Assembly (NCBI RefSeq): GCF_001544555.2
Contig: NZ_FCOK02000028.1
Span: forward strand, 39,354 to 103,353
Reading direction: 5' to 3'
DNA length: 64,000 nt
DNA from: Caballeronia udeis
GTDB lineage: Bacteria > Pseudomonadota > Gammaproteobacteria > Burkholderiales > Burkholderiaceae
In this document: in pieces, positions 44,582 through 53,863 of the stretch
Numbering within the stretch: the first letter of the stretch is position 1
Layout: every line of letters starts with the position of its first letter
The notes under the pieces: generated by a model
Databases searched by the model: none
What the model saw: only the letters and a program-made list of their open reading frames with translations
Told to the model about the DNA's origin: nothing
Program-made: the position numbers and the translations under genes

Positions 44582-44971
44582 TTACTTCGGCGCGTAGTGC
44601 ATGTCGCCATTGCCGAACGACCAGTCCTCGCGATTCACCTCGACCAGGTTGATCCAGACATCGTCCTTTCGTATGCCCGTCTTCGCATGTATGCCGTCGG
44701 CCACCGCGCGGTAAAAGACCTTTTTCACTTCGATCGTCCTGCCGGTGTTCCAGGTCACCTGAATAAACACGATTCCCGGCGTGTAGGTCACGCCCAGGTA
44801 TCCCTCAGCCGGATAGATCAATTCGTCCGGCGCATGACGCGTGATGATCTGGAACTTGTCGTGCTCGGGCACGTTGACTACGTCGATCATGGCGCCGTAC
44901 ACGACGTCGCTGATTGCCTGAACGACTTCAGGCGAGGCAGTCTGCGCGAGATTGATTCGAACGAGTGGCAT
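44582..44971 (-). CDS. Tautomerase family protein (4-oxalocrotonate tautomerase-like)
   Basis: A 129-residue tautomerase-superfamily member, about twice the length of 4-oxalocrotonate tautomerase, with the amino-terminal proline after Met (MPLVRINL) that is the catalytic base in this superfamily. The fused-unit length fits the malonate semialdehyde decarboxylase / MSAD-like group. GAGGTC lies upstream of the ATG. It is divergent from a LysR gene across 187 bp, which probably controls it. The enol/keto substrate is unknown. Confidence 0.85.
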   Translation of the reverse strand: MPLVRINLAQTASPEVVQAISDVVYGAMIDVVNVPEHDKFQIITRHAPDELIYPAEGYLGVTYTPGIVFIQVTWNTGRTIEVKKVFYRAVADGIHAKTGIRKDDVWINLVEVNREDWSFGNGDMHYAPK

Positions 44972-45158
44972 GGTTTGACCTCTGGCTTAAGTGGGGAATA
45001 GGGAAGCGGTGGCCGCGACCTGTCGGGTGTGTTGTCGTGCCTGGAGTTCGGCCGCTGCGATAAAAGATGCTGCAGTCGCTTGGTTCGCCATTGAAGATTA
45101 GACTAGGTGTAAACTTGCATCAAGCGCATAATTTTCATGTGAATCATGAGAGGCAGGC

Positions 45159-46070
45159 ATGTTATTCGAAGACCTTAAAACCCTGGTTGCGGTGCTCGAC
45201 CATAACTCGTTGACGCGAGCGGCGGATGTGTTGTCGCTGACGCAATCGGCCATATCGCGGCGGATTCAGCATCTTGAAGCGGTCCTGGGCGCGGAGCTTC
45301 TGGATCGCAATAGCAAACCTCCTCAAGCAACCGCGCTTGCGCGCCGGATCTATGAACATGCGGTGCCGCTCATGCGCAGCGTGAATCAACTGCTCGAGAT
45401 TCCCCGGGAAGAGGCTGTGCCGAGCGGGGCCTTTCGTCTTGGCCTGTCGCAGGTGGTAGCGGAGATCGTCTTGTTCGACGCGGTGATGCGTCTGAAAGCC
45501 GCGTTTCCGGCGCTGGAGGTTCAGTCGCACACCGAATGGAGCACGGGGTTGTTGCAGCAGGTCAGCCTTGGGAAGCTGGACGCAGCCACGTTGCTGCTGC
45601 CGTCCCCCAGCACGCTGCCGGCCGATGTGGCGGGCCGGTTCATCACGACGCTGGAGGTGCTGGTGGTCCAGAGCAAACGGCGGCCGGTGGTTGAGCGGCG
45701 CTCGAGCATCAAGGCGCTGGCGGAGCAGGAATGGATCCTCAATCCGCTGGGCTGCGGTTACCGGGCCGCGCTGGAACGGGCGATGCAGGGGGCGGGGCGC
45801 GAGCTCAGGTTAAGCGTGGATACGCACGGCACCGAGATGCAACTGAAGTTGATTGCTGCGGGGCTTGGTTTGGGACTCGTTCCGCGCAGTGTGCTTGGTC
45901 GAAGTGATTCGTATGCCGAACTATCTGTTGTCGACGTGAAGGGCTTTTCGTTAAGCCTCGATATCTGGCTGATCCACCCCGTTCAGTTGGGCAATTTAAA
46001 AAGTGCGGCCGGTGTGTTCGGGGATGCCGTGGCCGAGGGGTTTGCGAGTGCCGCTGGTCGCGGCCGTTAG
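45159..46070 (+). CDS. LysR-family transcriptional regulator
   Basis: A 303-residue LysR protein with the HTH at about residues 5-63 (LTRAADVLSLTQSAISRRIQHLE) and a standard effector domain. AGAGG lies before the ATG. Its divergent orientation to the tautomerase gene makes that gene the probable target. A GC-rich perfect hairpin follows its stop at 46136-46162. Confidence 0.9.
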   Translation: MLFEDLKTLVAVLDHNSLTRAADVLSLTQSAISRRIQHLEAVLGAELLDRNSKPPQATALARRIYEHAVPLMRSVNQLLEIPREEAVPSGAFRLGLSQVVAEIVLFDAVMRLKAAFPALEVQSHTEWSTGLLQQVSLGKLDAATLLLPSPSTLPADVAGRFITTLEVLVVQSKRRPVVERRSSIKALAEQEWILNPLGCGYRAALERAMQGAGRELRLSVDTHGTEMQLKLIAAGLGLGLVPRSVLGRSDSYAELSVVDVKGFSLSLDIWLIHPVQLGNLKSAAGVFGDAVAEGFASAAGRGR

Positions 46071-46135
46071 GAAACTGCTTGCTATAGCGTCCTTCGGCAC
46101 GGGTTTGATCAGCGCAAGGGTTGTCGAGGGCTGCC

Positions 46136-46162
46136 GGCGGGGCAAGCGATCCTTGCCCCGCC
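46136..46162. terminator. GC-rich hairpin between convergent genes
   Basis: GGCGGGGCAAG (46136-46146) pairs perfectly with CTTGCCCCGCC (46152-46162) around a five-base loop. There is no T-run on the plus strand, so termination may be inefficient or factor-assisted. Confidence 0.55.
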
Positions 46163-46179
46163 AACGACACCTAAACCGT

Positions 46180-46791
46180 TTACTCTCCCGACTTCTCAAT
46201 CGCCCGCTGATACGCGTCACGCGCTTCTATGCGCCGGACGAACGCCGTGAGGTTGGGGTACGCCTCTTCGCCGCAGAACTTCACAGCCATCTGGACCGCG
46301 AACGACAGTTGAACGTCGGCGCCCGTCAGTTCATTGCCAATAAAGTAGTCTCGTCCCGCAAGCTCGCTGTTCAGGAAACCGAGATGCCTCTGCATTTCGC
46401 TTTCAATGCGCGGCTGGAGCGGCGCGGCGCCGTCGCCAAGCCGGCTCGTGTAGAGCTTGAGCATGAGCGGCAGCATGGCGGAACCCTCTGCGTAGTGCAG
46501 GAACTGTAGATAGCGGTTGTAGTCACGCGAGTCCGACGCGGGCGCAAGCCGGCCGTTGCCATACTTGCGCACCAGGTATTCGATGATTGCACCGGACTCG
46601 AAGATCACTTCGTCGCCGTCGCGAATCACGGGCGCCTTGCCCAGCGGATGAATCTTCTCGAGGTCGGGCGGCGCAAGCCGCGTTTGCGGATTGCGCTGGT
46701 AAGCATGAACGGTGTAATCGAGTCCGAGCTCTTCGAGCAGCCACGTAATGCGGCGCGACCGGGATTGGTTCAGGTGATGGACTTCGATCAT
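46180..46791 (-). CDS. gst: Glutathione S-transferase
   Basis: A 203-residue GST. The thioredoxin-like N-domain has VHHLNQSRSRRITWLLEELG with the catalytic-region Ser, the cis-Pro segment GKAPVIRD and the ESGAIIEYL glutathione-binding motif; the helical C-domain follows from about residue 85. It conjugates glutathione to electrophiles or acts as a peroxidase in the cytoplasm. AAGG precedes the ATG. No pathway partner is adjacent. Confidence 0.92.
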   Translation of the reverse strand: MIEVHHLNQSRSRRITWLLEELGLDYTVHAYQRNPQTRLAPPDLEKIHPLGKAPVIRDGDEVIFESGAIIEYLVRKYGNGRLAPASDSRDYNRYLQFLHYAEGSAMLPLMLKLYTSRLGDGAAPLQPRIESEMQRHLGFLNSELAGRDYFIGNELTGADVQLSFAVQMAVKFCGEEAYPNLTAFVRRIEARDAYQRAIEKSGE

Positions 46792-46951
46792 GGATAACCT
46801 TGTGATTCAAACATTGAAGAAGGGGTGGTGAGTGCGCAGCACGCAAACTGCGGTTCCGGTTGCGTCATCGTTGCGTCATCAGAACCGCCGCGCACGGCAA
46901 CGGCCGGTCATTGCCCTGATAAGCGATGACCTTGCAACCGGGCATGCCCGC

Positions 46952-47797
46952 CTACGGCTTGACGAAACGCAGTGTCATCCGGTCCGACTCGCCAATGGCG
47001 GCGAAGCGCGCGCGGTCGGTATCGCCCCCGCGGTAGGTCGGCGGCAGGGACCACACGCCGTTCGGATAATCCTTCGTATCGCGGGGATTGCTGTTGATCT
47101 CGCTGCGCGCGGCAAGCCTGAAACCCGCAGCCTGTGCGTGCTCAATGACGTAGGCTTCAGTCATGTAGCCGGTATCGATCATTTGCTGAACCGATGTGCC
47201 GGGCTTTGCGCGATGCTCTTCCACACCCAGTACGCCGCCGGGTTTAAGGACCGAATAGAAAGCACGCAGGTTTGCATCGACCTGACCGTCTTCTATCCAG
47301 TTATGAATATTACGGAACGTCAGCACGCGATCAACCTGCAGCCCTGCAGGCAAGCCCTTGAACTGCCCCGATCGCAGGGTGCCGACAACAACCGTGCCGT
47401 AGATCTCGGGCTCAGTAGCGAGCTTGTGTTCGAACGCCGCGTTGCTCTTCGCTTCGCCGGCAGGGAGCGCCCCTTGGGGCGGCAGGTACTGCGCTTCGTA
47501 AAGCGTGCCACGTCCCCGCAAATATGGCGCGAGGATGTCCGTGTACCAACCGCCGCCCGGCGCAATTTCCAGCACGCTCTGGTTCGGCGCGAGGCCGAAG
47601 AATTCCAGTGTGTCTTTCGGGTGCCGGTAGACGTCGCGGGCCTGCGCCTTGTCTCCCCGATACGGCGCGGCAATGGCGGTATCGAGTGATGTTGGTGCGA
47701 CAGGCGTGGCGCAGGACGCCAGCAAGAGGGCGGCGGGCAGCACCAGCAAGGCACGCCGCTTGAGGCGGGGAGTAGGGAGTATTTTCATGCGGGTCAT
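46952..47797 (-). CDS. Methyltransferase-like lipoprotein (COG4798 type)
   Basis: A 281-residue product with a lipoprotein signal (lipobox LLASC near residue 28) and then a class I SAM-methyltransferase fold: motif I VLEIAPGGGWYTDIL near residue 75, a DRVLTFRNIHNW segment and VLKPGGVLGVEEHR. Export of a SAM-binding fold is odd because SAM is not expected in the periplasm, yet such exported relatives are common in proteobacteria. Met codons at 47797 and 47788 are both possible starts. The activity may be something other than methylation. Confidence 0.8.
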   Translation of the reverse strand: MTRMKILPTPRLKRRALLVLPAALLLASCATPVAPTSLDTAIAAPYRGDKAQARDVYRHPKDTLEFFGLAPNQSVLEIAPGGGWYTDILAPYLRGRGTLYEAQYLPPQGALPAGEAKSNAAFEHKLATEPEIYGTVVVGTLRSGQFKGLPAGLQVDRVLTFRNIHNWIEDGQVDANLRAFYSVLKPGGVLGVEEHRAKPGTSVQQMIDTGYMTEAYVIEHAQAAGFRLAARSEINSNPRDTKDYPNGVWSLPPTYRGGDTDRARFAAIGESDRMTLRFVKP

Positions 47798-47927
47798 TAT
47801 CGGGCAAAGCGCGCCGCTTGTCAGAGCGAGTCTGTTTTACCCCGTGCGACCTTCAAGCTTTCAAATTCTAAAAGGTCCACGCGGATGACCGGCTCAATAT
47901 GATCCGCGCAGTCGAACATTCAAACGC

Positions 47928-48845
47928 TCAGAGCAGCGTCCTGACGTGCCATAACTCGGGAAACAGCACGACGTCCAGCATCTTTCGCAAATAGGGCGCG
48001 CCGCTGGTTCCGCCGGTGCCTTGCTTGAAGCCGATGATCCGCTCGACGGTGGTGACGTGACGGAAGCGCCATTGCCGGAAAGAATCTTCGAGATCGACAA
48101 GCTCTTCCGCCATCTCGTAGAGTTCCCAATGCTGGGTCGGCTCGCGATACACCGTGAGCCACGCTGCTTCCACGCTGGCGTCGTGGGTGGTTGGCTGAGT
48201 CCAGTCTCGCTCAAGCCTTTCCGGCGCGATCGGGAAACCGCGGCGCGCAAGCAGGCGGATGACTTCATCGTAGAACGAGGGGGCTTCAAGCGTTGCCGTG
48301 ACTTCGGCAAGCACGTTTGGCCTGTGAGCATGCGGCTTGAGCATCTGCACGTTCTTGTTGCCGAGCAGGAACTCGATCTGCCGGTACTGATGCGACTGGA
48401 ATCCGGACGACGCCCCCAGATAAGGCCGCATTGCCGTGTATTCGGAAGGCGTCATGGTCGCAAGAACGCTCCACGCCTGGACCAGCTGATCGAGTATGCG
48501 CGAGACACGCGCGAGCATCTTGAACGCAGGCGGCAGGTCATCGCGATGCACGGCGGCAAGCGCTGCATGCAGCTCATAAAGCGCGAGCTTCATCCATAGC
48601 TCGCTCGTCTGGTGTTGAACGATGAACAGCATTTCGTTATGGTCGGGCGAGAGCGGGTGCTGTGCCGCAAGCAGCGTGTCGAGCGAGAGATAGTCGCCAT
48701 AGCTCATCGAGCCGGTGAAGTCGAGCTGCGCGTCATGCCAGCCTTCGGGCTTCTGCGCAGCGTCGCCTGCCGTCCCCGTCCCCGTCCCCGTCCCATACCC
48801 CATGGGACAGCCGCCCGTGCCTTCGCGTTCATGTGATTGTGTCAT
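47928..48845 (-). CDS. kynA: Tryptophan 2,3-dioxygenase
   Basis: A 305-residue haem enzyme that opens the indole ring of L-tryptophan to N-formylkynurenine, step 1 of the kynurenine pathway. Family sequences are clear: SYGDYLSLDTLLAAQHP, HQTSELWMKL and the haem-iron histidine in WRFRHVTTVERIIGFKQGTGGTSG. GGAG precedes the ATG at 48845. The N-terminus has a Gly-Thr repeat from a (CGTCCC)4 tract. It follows kynU after 18 bp in the same operon. Confidence 0.96.
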   Translation of the reverse strand: MTQSHEREGTGGCPMGYGTGTGTGTAGDAAQKPEGWHDAQLDFTGSMSYGDYLSLDTLLAAQHPLSPDHNEMLFIVQHQTSELWMKLALYELHAALAAVHRDDLPPAFKMLARVSRILDQLVQAWSVLATMTPSEYTAMRPYLGASSGFQSHQYRQIEFLLGNKNVQMLKPHAHRPNVLAEVTATLEAPSFYDEVIRLLARRGFPIAPERLERDWTQPTTHDASVEAAWLTVYREPTQHWELYEMAEELVDLEDSFRQWRFRHVTTVERIIGFKQGTGGTSGAPYLRKMLDVVLFPELWHVRTLL

Positions 48846-48863
48846 CGCGCGTTCTCCATTTGA

Positions 48864-50114
48864 TCAGGTAACGGCGCCACGTTCGGCGAATTCAGGTGCG
48901 CGCCACGCTTCGGTCGCCAGCACGTCGCGCAGTGTTTCAACGGCGTCCCATACATCCACATAGCGCGTATAGAGCGGCGTGAAGCCGAAGCGCAGGATGC
49001 GCGGCTCGCGGTAGTCGCCAATCACGTTACGCGCGATCAGCGCCTGCATGACCTCATACCCATGCGGGTGTTCGAAGCTCGCCTGTGATCCGCGTTCGGC
49101 ATGTGTTCGCGGCGTCACGAGCTGCAACGGAAATTCGCTGCAGCGGGTCTCCACGAGTTCGATGAACAAGTCGCTCAGCGCGAGCGACTTGCTGCGCAAC
49201 GCGGTCATACTGGTTTGCCCGAACACGTCAAGGCCGCATTCGACCATCGACATGGCGACAATGGGTTGCGTGCCGCACAGGAACCGGCCGATGCCATCAT
49301 CGGGCCGATATTCCGGGCTCATTTCAAACGGTTTTTTATGGCCCCACCAACCGGACAGCGGTTGCGAGAAAACATTCTGCAGCCGCTTCGGAACCCAGAT
49401 GAACGCAGGCGATCCCGGTCCGCCATTCAGGTACTTGTAGGTGCAGCCGACCGCGTAATCCGCGCCGGCGCCGTTGAGATCGACCGGAACCGCGCCTGCC
49501 GAATGCGCCAGGTCCCAGACCGCGAGTGCGCCCGCCTGATGGATCACGCGGGTCAGCGCGGCCATGTCGTGCATGGCGCCCGTGCGATAGTTCACGTGCG
49601 TGATCATGACGACAGCCGTATTCTCGTCGATAGCGCCGGCGAGCTCGGATGCGTGATCCACGAGACGCAGTTCATAACCGCGATCCAGTTGCTCGATCAG
49701 GCCCTGCGCAATGTACAGATCGGTCGGGAAATTCGAGCGTTCGGAGACGATGACACGACGCTTCGCGTCGCGCTCGTTGGCGACCCGCAGCGCCGCCGAG
49801 AGGATCTTGAAGAGGTTGATGGAAATGGTGTCGGTGACGACCACTTCGTCCTCGGCCGCGCCAATCAACGGGGCCAGCTTGTTGCCAAGCCGCTTGGGCA
49901 ACGCGAACCATCCCGCCGTGTTCCACGAGCGGATCAAACCGTCGCCCCATTCGCCGGTGATGACGGCCGCGGCGCGCGAGGCGGCCGCTTTGGGGGGGAC
50001 GCCAAGCGAGTTGCCGTCCAGGTAGATGGTGTCGTGGCCGAGCGCGAACTGGTCGCGCAAGCGGGCTAGCGGATCGTCGCGGTCGATTGCCGCGGCATCG
50101 TCTCTATGGTTCAT
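48864..50114 (-). CDS. kynU: Kynureninase
   Basis: A 416-residue PLP enzyme cleaving L-kynurenine to anthranilate and alanine. The start at 50114 (MNHRDD) gives the usual length. The N-terminal YLDGNSLG and the PLP lysine in AVGCTYKYLNGGPGSP are present, as is WWGHKKPFEM. It is the first gene of a kynU-kynA operon. A kynurenine formamidase gene, usually in the same operon in this group, is not in the window. Anthranilate made here can feed catabolism or quinolone signal synthesis in related species; which applies cannot be told. Confidence 0.95.
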   Translation of the reverse strand: MNHRDDAAAIDRDDPLARLRDQFALGHDTIYLDGNSLGVPPKAAASRAAAVITGEWGDGLIRSWNTAGWFALPKRLGNKLAPLIGAAEDEVVVTDTISINLFKILSAALRVANERDAKRRVIVSERSNFPTDLYIAQGLIEQLDRGYELRLVDHASELAGAIDENTAVVMITHVNYRTGAMHDMAALTRVIHQAGALAVWDLAHSAGAVPVDLNGAGADYAVGCTYKYLNGGPGSPAFIWVPKRLQNVFSQPLSGWWGHKKPFEMSPEYRPDDGIGRFLCGTQPIVAMSMVECGLDVFGQTSMTALRSKSLALSDLFIELVETRCSEFPLQLVTPRTHAERGSQASFEHPHGYEVMQALIARNVIGDYREPRILRFGFTPLYTRYVDVWDAVETLRDVLATEAWRAPEFAERGAVT

Positions 50115-50460
50115 TGAAGCGTATTCCGGTGAATTAAGTGTCCGTGTGTGTCCGCGTGCCGGACGGAAATCCACGTCTCGCCGCCGTTTGGCAGAGCGCG
50201 TGCCCATGCCTGAAAGCTTAGCCGAGAACGGTCTTTAATTGATTGCGAAACAAACGCGGCGCTTAGGCGCCGATGCAATATTCTTCGATGAAAACCGCGC
50301 TTGGGCGCAATAAATTGATCGCGATCTGTTATGGGCGGAATTCGGGTGCGCTTACCAAGGCGCGCGCCGGGTCCGCTAAGCTGGCGCTGCTCGCCTGCGG
50401 TAGCAATACTCGTTACCATGCAGCCAACCCCCAGCCAGATACCTGGATAGACCACTGCCC
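50115..50460. promoter_or_regulatory. Divergent promoter region of kynU and the M20 hydrolase
   Basis: 346 bp between two divergent genes. No gene is seen. Control of kyn genes by an Lrp-type KynR is known in relatives, but its gene and site are not recognised here. Confidence 0.5.
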
Positions 50461-51702
50461 ATGACACAACCCGTCCTTGCCTCGACCCTGACCGACTGCG
50501 TCGACCATCACTTTGACCAGGAGGTCCAGTTCCTTTCCGCGCTCGTGCAAAAGCCGTCGGACAATCCGCCGGGCGATTGCGCAGGCCACGCCGAGATGGC
50601 GGCGCAATGGCTGGAACGGCTCGGCTTCACGGTCGAGCGCCATGTGGTGCCGGCCGGCGATGTCACGCGCGCCGGCATGATCAGCGCCACGAACCTCGTG
50701 GTTCGCCATCGCTTTGGCGCGGGGCCGGTGATCGCGCTGAACGCGCACGGCGACGTGGTGCCGCCCGGCGATGGCTGGACCGCGGATCCATACGGCGCCG
50801 AGATCCGCGATGGTTTCATGATCGGGCGCGGGGCGGCGGTATCGAAATCGGACTTCGCCACCTATGCGTTTGCGTTGAAGGCGTTGATCGAGAGCGGCGC
50901 GACGCTGGCCGGGACGGTGGAGCTTCACCTGACCTATGACGAGGAAACCGGCGGCCTGATCGGGCCGGGGTGGTTGTTGAAGCAAGGCATCGTGAAGCCC
51001 GATTACGCTATCTGTGCGGGCTTTTCTTATTCGATCACGACCGCGCACAATGGCACGATCCACCTGGAAGTCACGGTGCGGGGCAAGTCGGCGCACGCGG
51101 CGCGGCCCGATACCGGGCATGACGCGCTGGAAGCTGCTACGGCGGTGCTGAACGCGCTGTACGCGCATCGGGCAGCATTGCGCGAGATCCGTTCGGCGAC
51201 GCCGGGTATCGATCACCCTACGATCGTGGTGGGTCTGATCAAAGGCGGGATCAACACGAACGTGGTGCCTGACAAGGTCAGTTTGCGGCTCGACCGGCGC
51301 GTGGTGCCGGAGGAGAATCCGCAAGACGTGCTCAAGCAATTGAAGACGCTGATCACGGCGGCGGTTGCGGGGTTGCCGGGTATCAGCGTGGAGATGGAAG
51401 AGGTGCTGGTGACGTCGCCACTGCGCGCGCTCGACGGCTCGGAGCGCTTGTCGCAGGCGTTGCAGCGTGCGGCTCGGGTGACGCTTCAGCGTGACATTCC
51501 CACTGAAGGCGTACCTCTTTATACCGATGCCCGCTTGTATTGCGAGGCGGACGTACCCACCGTCATTTACGGCGCCGGTCCGCGGACGCTGCTTGAGGCT
51601 AACGGACATCGGGCCGACGAGCGGGTTGCGCTTGAAGACTTGAGGGTTGCGACCAAGACCGTTGCAATTGCGCTAGCGGATTTGCTTGGCCAACAGCCGT
51701 AA
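50461..51702 (+). CDS. M20-family amidohydrolase (ArgE/DapE-like)
   Basis: A 413-residue zinc hydrolase of the M20 peptidase / acetylornithine deacetylase-DapE group. The first metal motif is NAHGDVVPPG near residue 98, the catalytic Glu in LTYDEETGG near 160, and the dimerisation domain starts around 195 with TVRGKSAHAARP. It removes an acyl group from or cleaves a small amide in the cytoplasm. No Arg or Lys synthesis neighbours are present. Because it is divergent from the kyn operon it could act on an N-acyl aromatic amine, but that is only context-based guessing. Confidence 0.85.
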   Translation: MTQPVLASTLTDCVDHHFDQEVQFLSALVQKPSDNPPGDCAGHAEMAAQWLERLGFTVERHVVPAGDVTRAGMISATNLVVRHRFGAGPVIALNAHGDVVPPGDGWTADPYGAEIRDGFMIGRGAAVSKSDFATYAFALKALIESGATLAGTVELHLTYDEETGGLIGPGWLLKQGIVKPDYAICAGFSYSITTAHNGTIHLEVTVRGKSAHAARPDTGHDALEAATAVLNALYAHRAALREIRSATPGIDHPTIVVGLIKGGINTNVVPDKVSLRLDRRVVPEENPQDVLKQLKTLITAAVAGLPGISVEMEEVLVTSPLRALDGSERLSQALQRAARVTLQRDIPTEGVPLYTDARLYCEADVPTVIYGAGPRTLLEANGHRADERVALEDLRVATKTVAIALADLLGQQP

Positions 51703-51986
51703 CCCTAAGCGCTTGCATGCTTCGTTCCTTTGCGGCCTTGCATAGGAACGAAGCGGCTTCCTGCACTGGCGCAGACAAAAGCCCAGGACCTGTCTAGAGT
51801 TAAAAGCCTGCAGCTAAGCTCCTCGGTCTCCCCGATCGACCCGCATTCCAAGCCCTCCTGCCAGGGGCATTCAGCACGTCTTCAAAAACTCGAACATAAT
51901 CCTCGATGTCGTTATTTCGAGCTTTGCCGCGGCGCCCGGCTGCCGCGAAGCGCGACAGGTCGAACCTCAATCTCGAACAAACTATT

Positions 51987-52184
51987 ATGAAAACATCCGA
52001 AGAGACAAAGCATTCCTGGCTTTGGCTGGTCTTGCTTATTCCGTATATCGCATTGCTGTGGCTGCCTTTTTATAACGATACCCGCCCGTCTTTCGCCGGT
52101 TTCCCATTCTTCTACTGGTATCAGTTTCTGTGGGTGCCGTTGACCTCGCTCATCATTTACATCGTGTATAGAGGTGTCAAATGA
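51987..52184 (+). CDS. DUF3311 small membrane protein
   Basis: A 65-residue protein with two membrane helices (about 10-25 and 45-61) and the WLPFYNDTRPSFAGFPFFYWYQ loop characteristic of DUF3311, a family almost always encoded directly before a sodium/solute symporter. Its stop overlaps the start of the symporter by four bases (ATGA), which implies coupled translation. It is presumed to be a small subunit or stabiliser of the transporter. Confidence 0.88.
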   Translation: MKTSEETKHSWLWLVLLIPYIALLWLPFYNDTRPSFAGFPFFYWYQFLWVPLTSLIIYIVYRGVK

Positions 52185-53665
52185 GCGATATTGTTCCGGT
52201 CAATCCGGTAGCCATGACGGTCTTCATCGCCTTCTTCCTGCTGGTGACGGTGGTGGGATTTTTCGCGGCGCGCTGGAAACGCGGCGACCTGACGCAACTT
52301 CATGAATGGGGCCTGGGCGGCCGCCAGTTCGGCACCGTGATTTCGTGGTTCCTGGTAGGCGGGGATTTCTACACAGCCTATACCGTGATCGCCGTACCGG
52401 CCTTGGTGTATTCGGTGGGGGCGTACGGGTTCTTTGCGCTGCCTTACACCATCATTGTTTATCCGTTTGTGTTTGCGGTCATGCCGCGGCTATGGAAGGT
52501 CGCTCACGCCAAGAACCATATTACGGCGGCCGATTATGTGCAGGGCGAGTATGGCGGCAAGTGGTTCCCGGCGGCCGTGGCGCTGACCGGGATTATCGCG
52601 ACCATGCCGTACATCGCGTTGCAACTGGTGGGCATGCAGGTCGTGATCAAGGGCCTGGGCGTGAGCGGCGAGTTGCCGCTGATTGTCGCGTTCGTGATTC
52701 TTGCGCTCTACACGTACACCAGCGGCTTGCGTGCCCCGGCCATGATCGCCTTCGTGAAGGACATCATGATCTATATCGTGGTGATCGCGGCGGTGTGGCT
52801 GATTCCGTCGAAACTCGGCGGCTACGCGCACGTGTTCGATGCTGCCGACCAGTTCTTCAAAGCCAAGGGCGGTGCAACCGGCATCATCCTGAAGCCGACG
52901 CAATTTACCGCGTACGCGTCGCTTGCCTTGGGCTCGGCGCTGGCGGCCTTCATGTATCCGCATACCATGACCGCAGTATTGTCGTCGTCATCGGCTGCGA
53001 CCGTGCGCAAGAACGCCATCTTCCTGCCTGCCTACACGCTGCTGCTCGGCCTGATTGCGTTGCTCGGCTACATGGCGATTGCTGCGGGCATCAAGGTGCA
53101 ATCCGCGTCCGACGTCGTGCCCGCGTTGTTCGGCCAACTGTTCCCCGCGTGGTTCGTCGGCTTCGCGGCCGCGGCCATTGCAATCAGCGCGCTCGTGCCG
53201 GCGGCGATCATGTCGATTGGTGCAGCGAACCTGTTCACGCGTAATCTGTGGCCGCTGATGGTGCGTGACACCTCGCCCGAGAAGGAAGCGAAGACAGCGA
53301 AGCTGGTGTCGCTGGTTGTGAAGTTCGGCGCGTTGTTGTTCATCGTGTTCCTGCCGACGCAATATGCAATCGATCTGCAATTGCTTGGAGGCGTGTGGAT
53401 CCTGCAGATATTCCCGGCCATTGTGTTCTCGCTTTACACGCGGCGTCTGAACACACCGGGCTTGTTCCTCGGCTGGCTGGCCGGAATCGTGCTCGGGACC
53501 GGCATGGCGATCGCGCAGGGCCTGAAGCCCGTGTTCGCGCTGCATCTGGCTGGGGCGACGTATCCGCTGTATATCGGGCTGATCGCGCTTGCCGCGAATA
53601 TTGTGGTGGCGTTTGTCGTATCGATGGTCACGCCGCGCCGCGCTCACGTTCATCAGGCGGCGTAA
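52181..53665 (+). CDS. Sodium:solute symporter (SSS family)
   Basis: A 494-residue symporter with about thirteen helices. Residues EWGLGGRQFGTVISWFLVGGDFYTAYT in helices 1-2 and the HITAADYVQGEYG loop are typical of the SSS family branch paired with DUF3311, related to monocarboxylate permease MctP. It would take up a short organic acid or similar solute with sodium or protons. A long hairpin follows. The substrate is not certain. Confidence 0.9.
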   Translation: MSDIVPVNPVAMTVFIAFFLLVTVVGFFAARWKRGDLTQLHEWGLGGRQFGTVISWFLVGGDFYTAYTVIAVPALVYSVGAYGFFALPYTIIVYPFVFAVMPRLWKVAHAKNHITAADYVQGEYGGKWFPAAVALTGIIATMPYIALQLVGMQVVIKGLGVSGELPLIVAFVILALYTYTSGLRAPAMIAFVKDIMIYIVVIAAVWLIPSKLGGYAHVFDAADQFFKAKGGATGIILKPTQFTAYASLALGSALAAFMYPHTMTAVLSSSSAATVRKNAIFLPAYTLLLGLIALLGYMAIAAGIKVQSASDVVPALFGQLFPAWFVGFAAAAIAISALVPAAIMSIGAANLFTRNLWPLMVRDTSPEKEAKTAKLVSLVVKFGALLFIVFLPTQYAIDLQLLGGVWILQIFPAIVFSLYTRRLNTPGLFLGWLAGIVLGTGMAIAQGLKPVFALHLAGATYPLYIGLIALAANIVVAFVVSMVTPRRAHVHQAA

Positions 53666-53691
53666 GAGGAGGGCAAGCACGCCATCGCGCA

Positions 53692-53723
53692 GGTCGATGC
53701 GCAAGATTTTTTGCGCATCGACC
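53692..53723. terminator. Perfect 13-bp hairpin after the symporter
   Basis: GGTCGATGCGCAA (53692-53704) pairs with TTGCGCATCGACC (53711-53723); the loop is GATTTT. There is no T-run after the stem. Probably a terminator or mRNA 3'-end stabiliser. Confidence 0.5.
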
Positions 53724-53863
53724 GAGCCATCTTTACGGCGCCGGCGCGCGTGGTTTGTGCTTTCCGTGTCCGGCCTGTAAGCTTCGGCAACGAGCATTTC
53801 CTGCTCGTTATTCATCCCCTGATTCACGACACTTCCGCAAAGCTTTCGCCTGTTTCCTACCCG

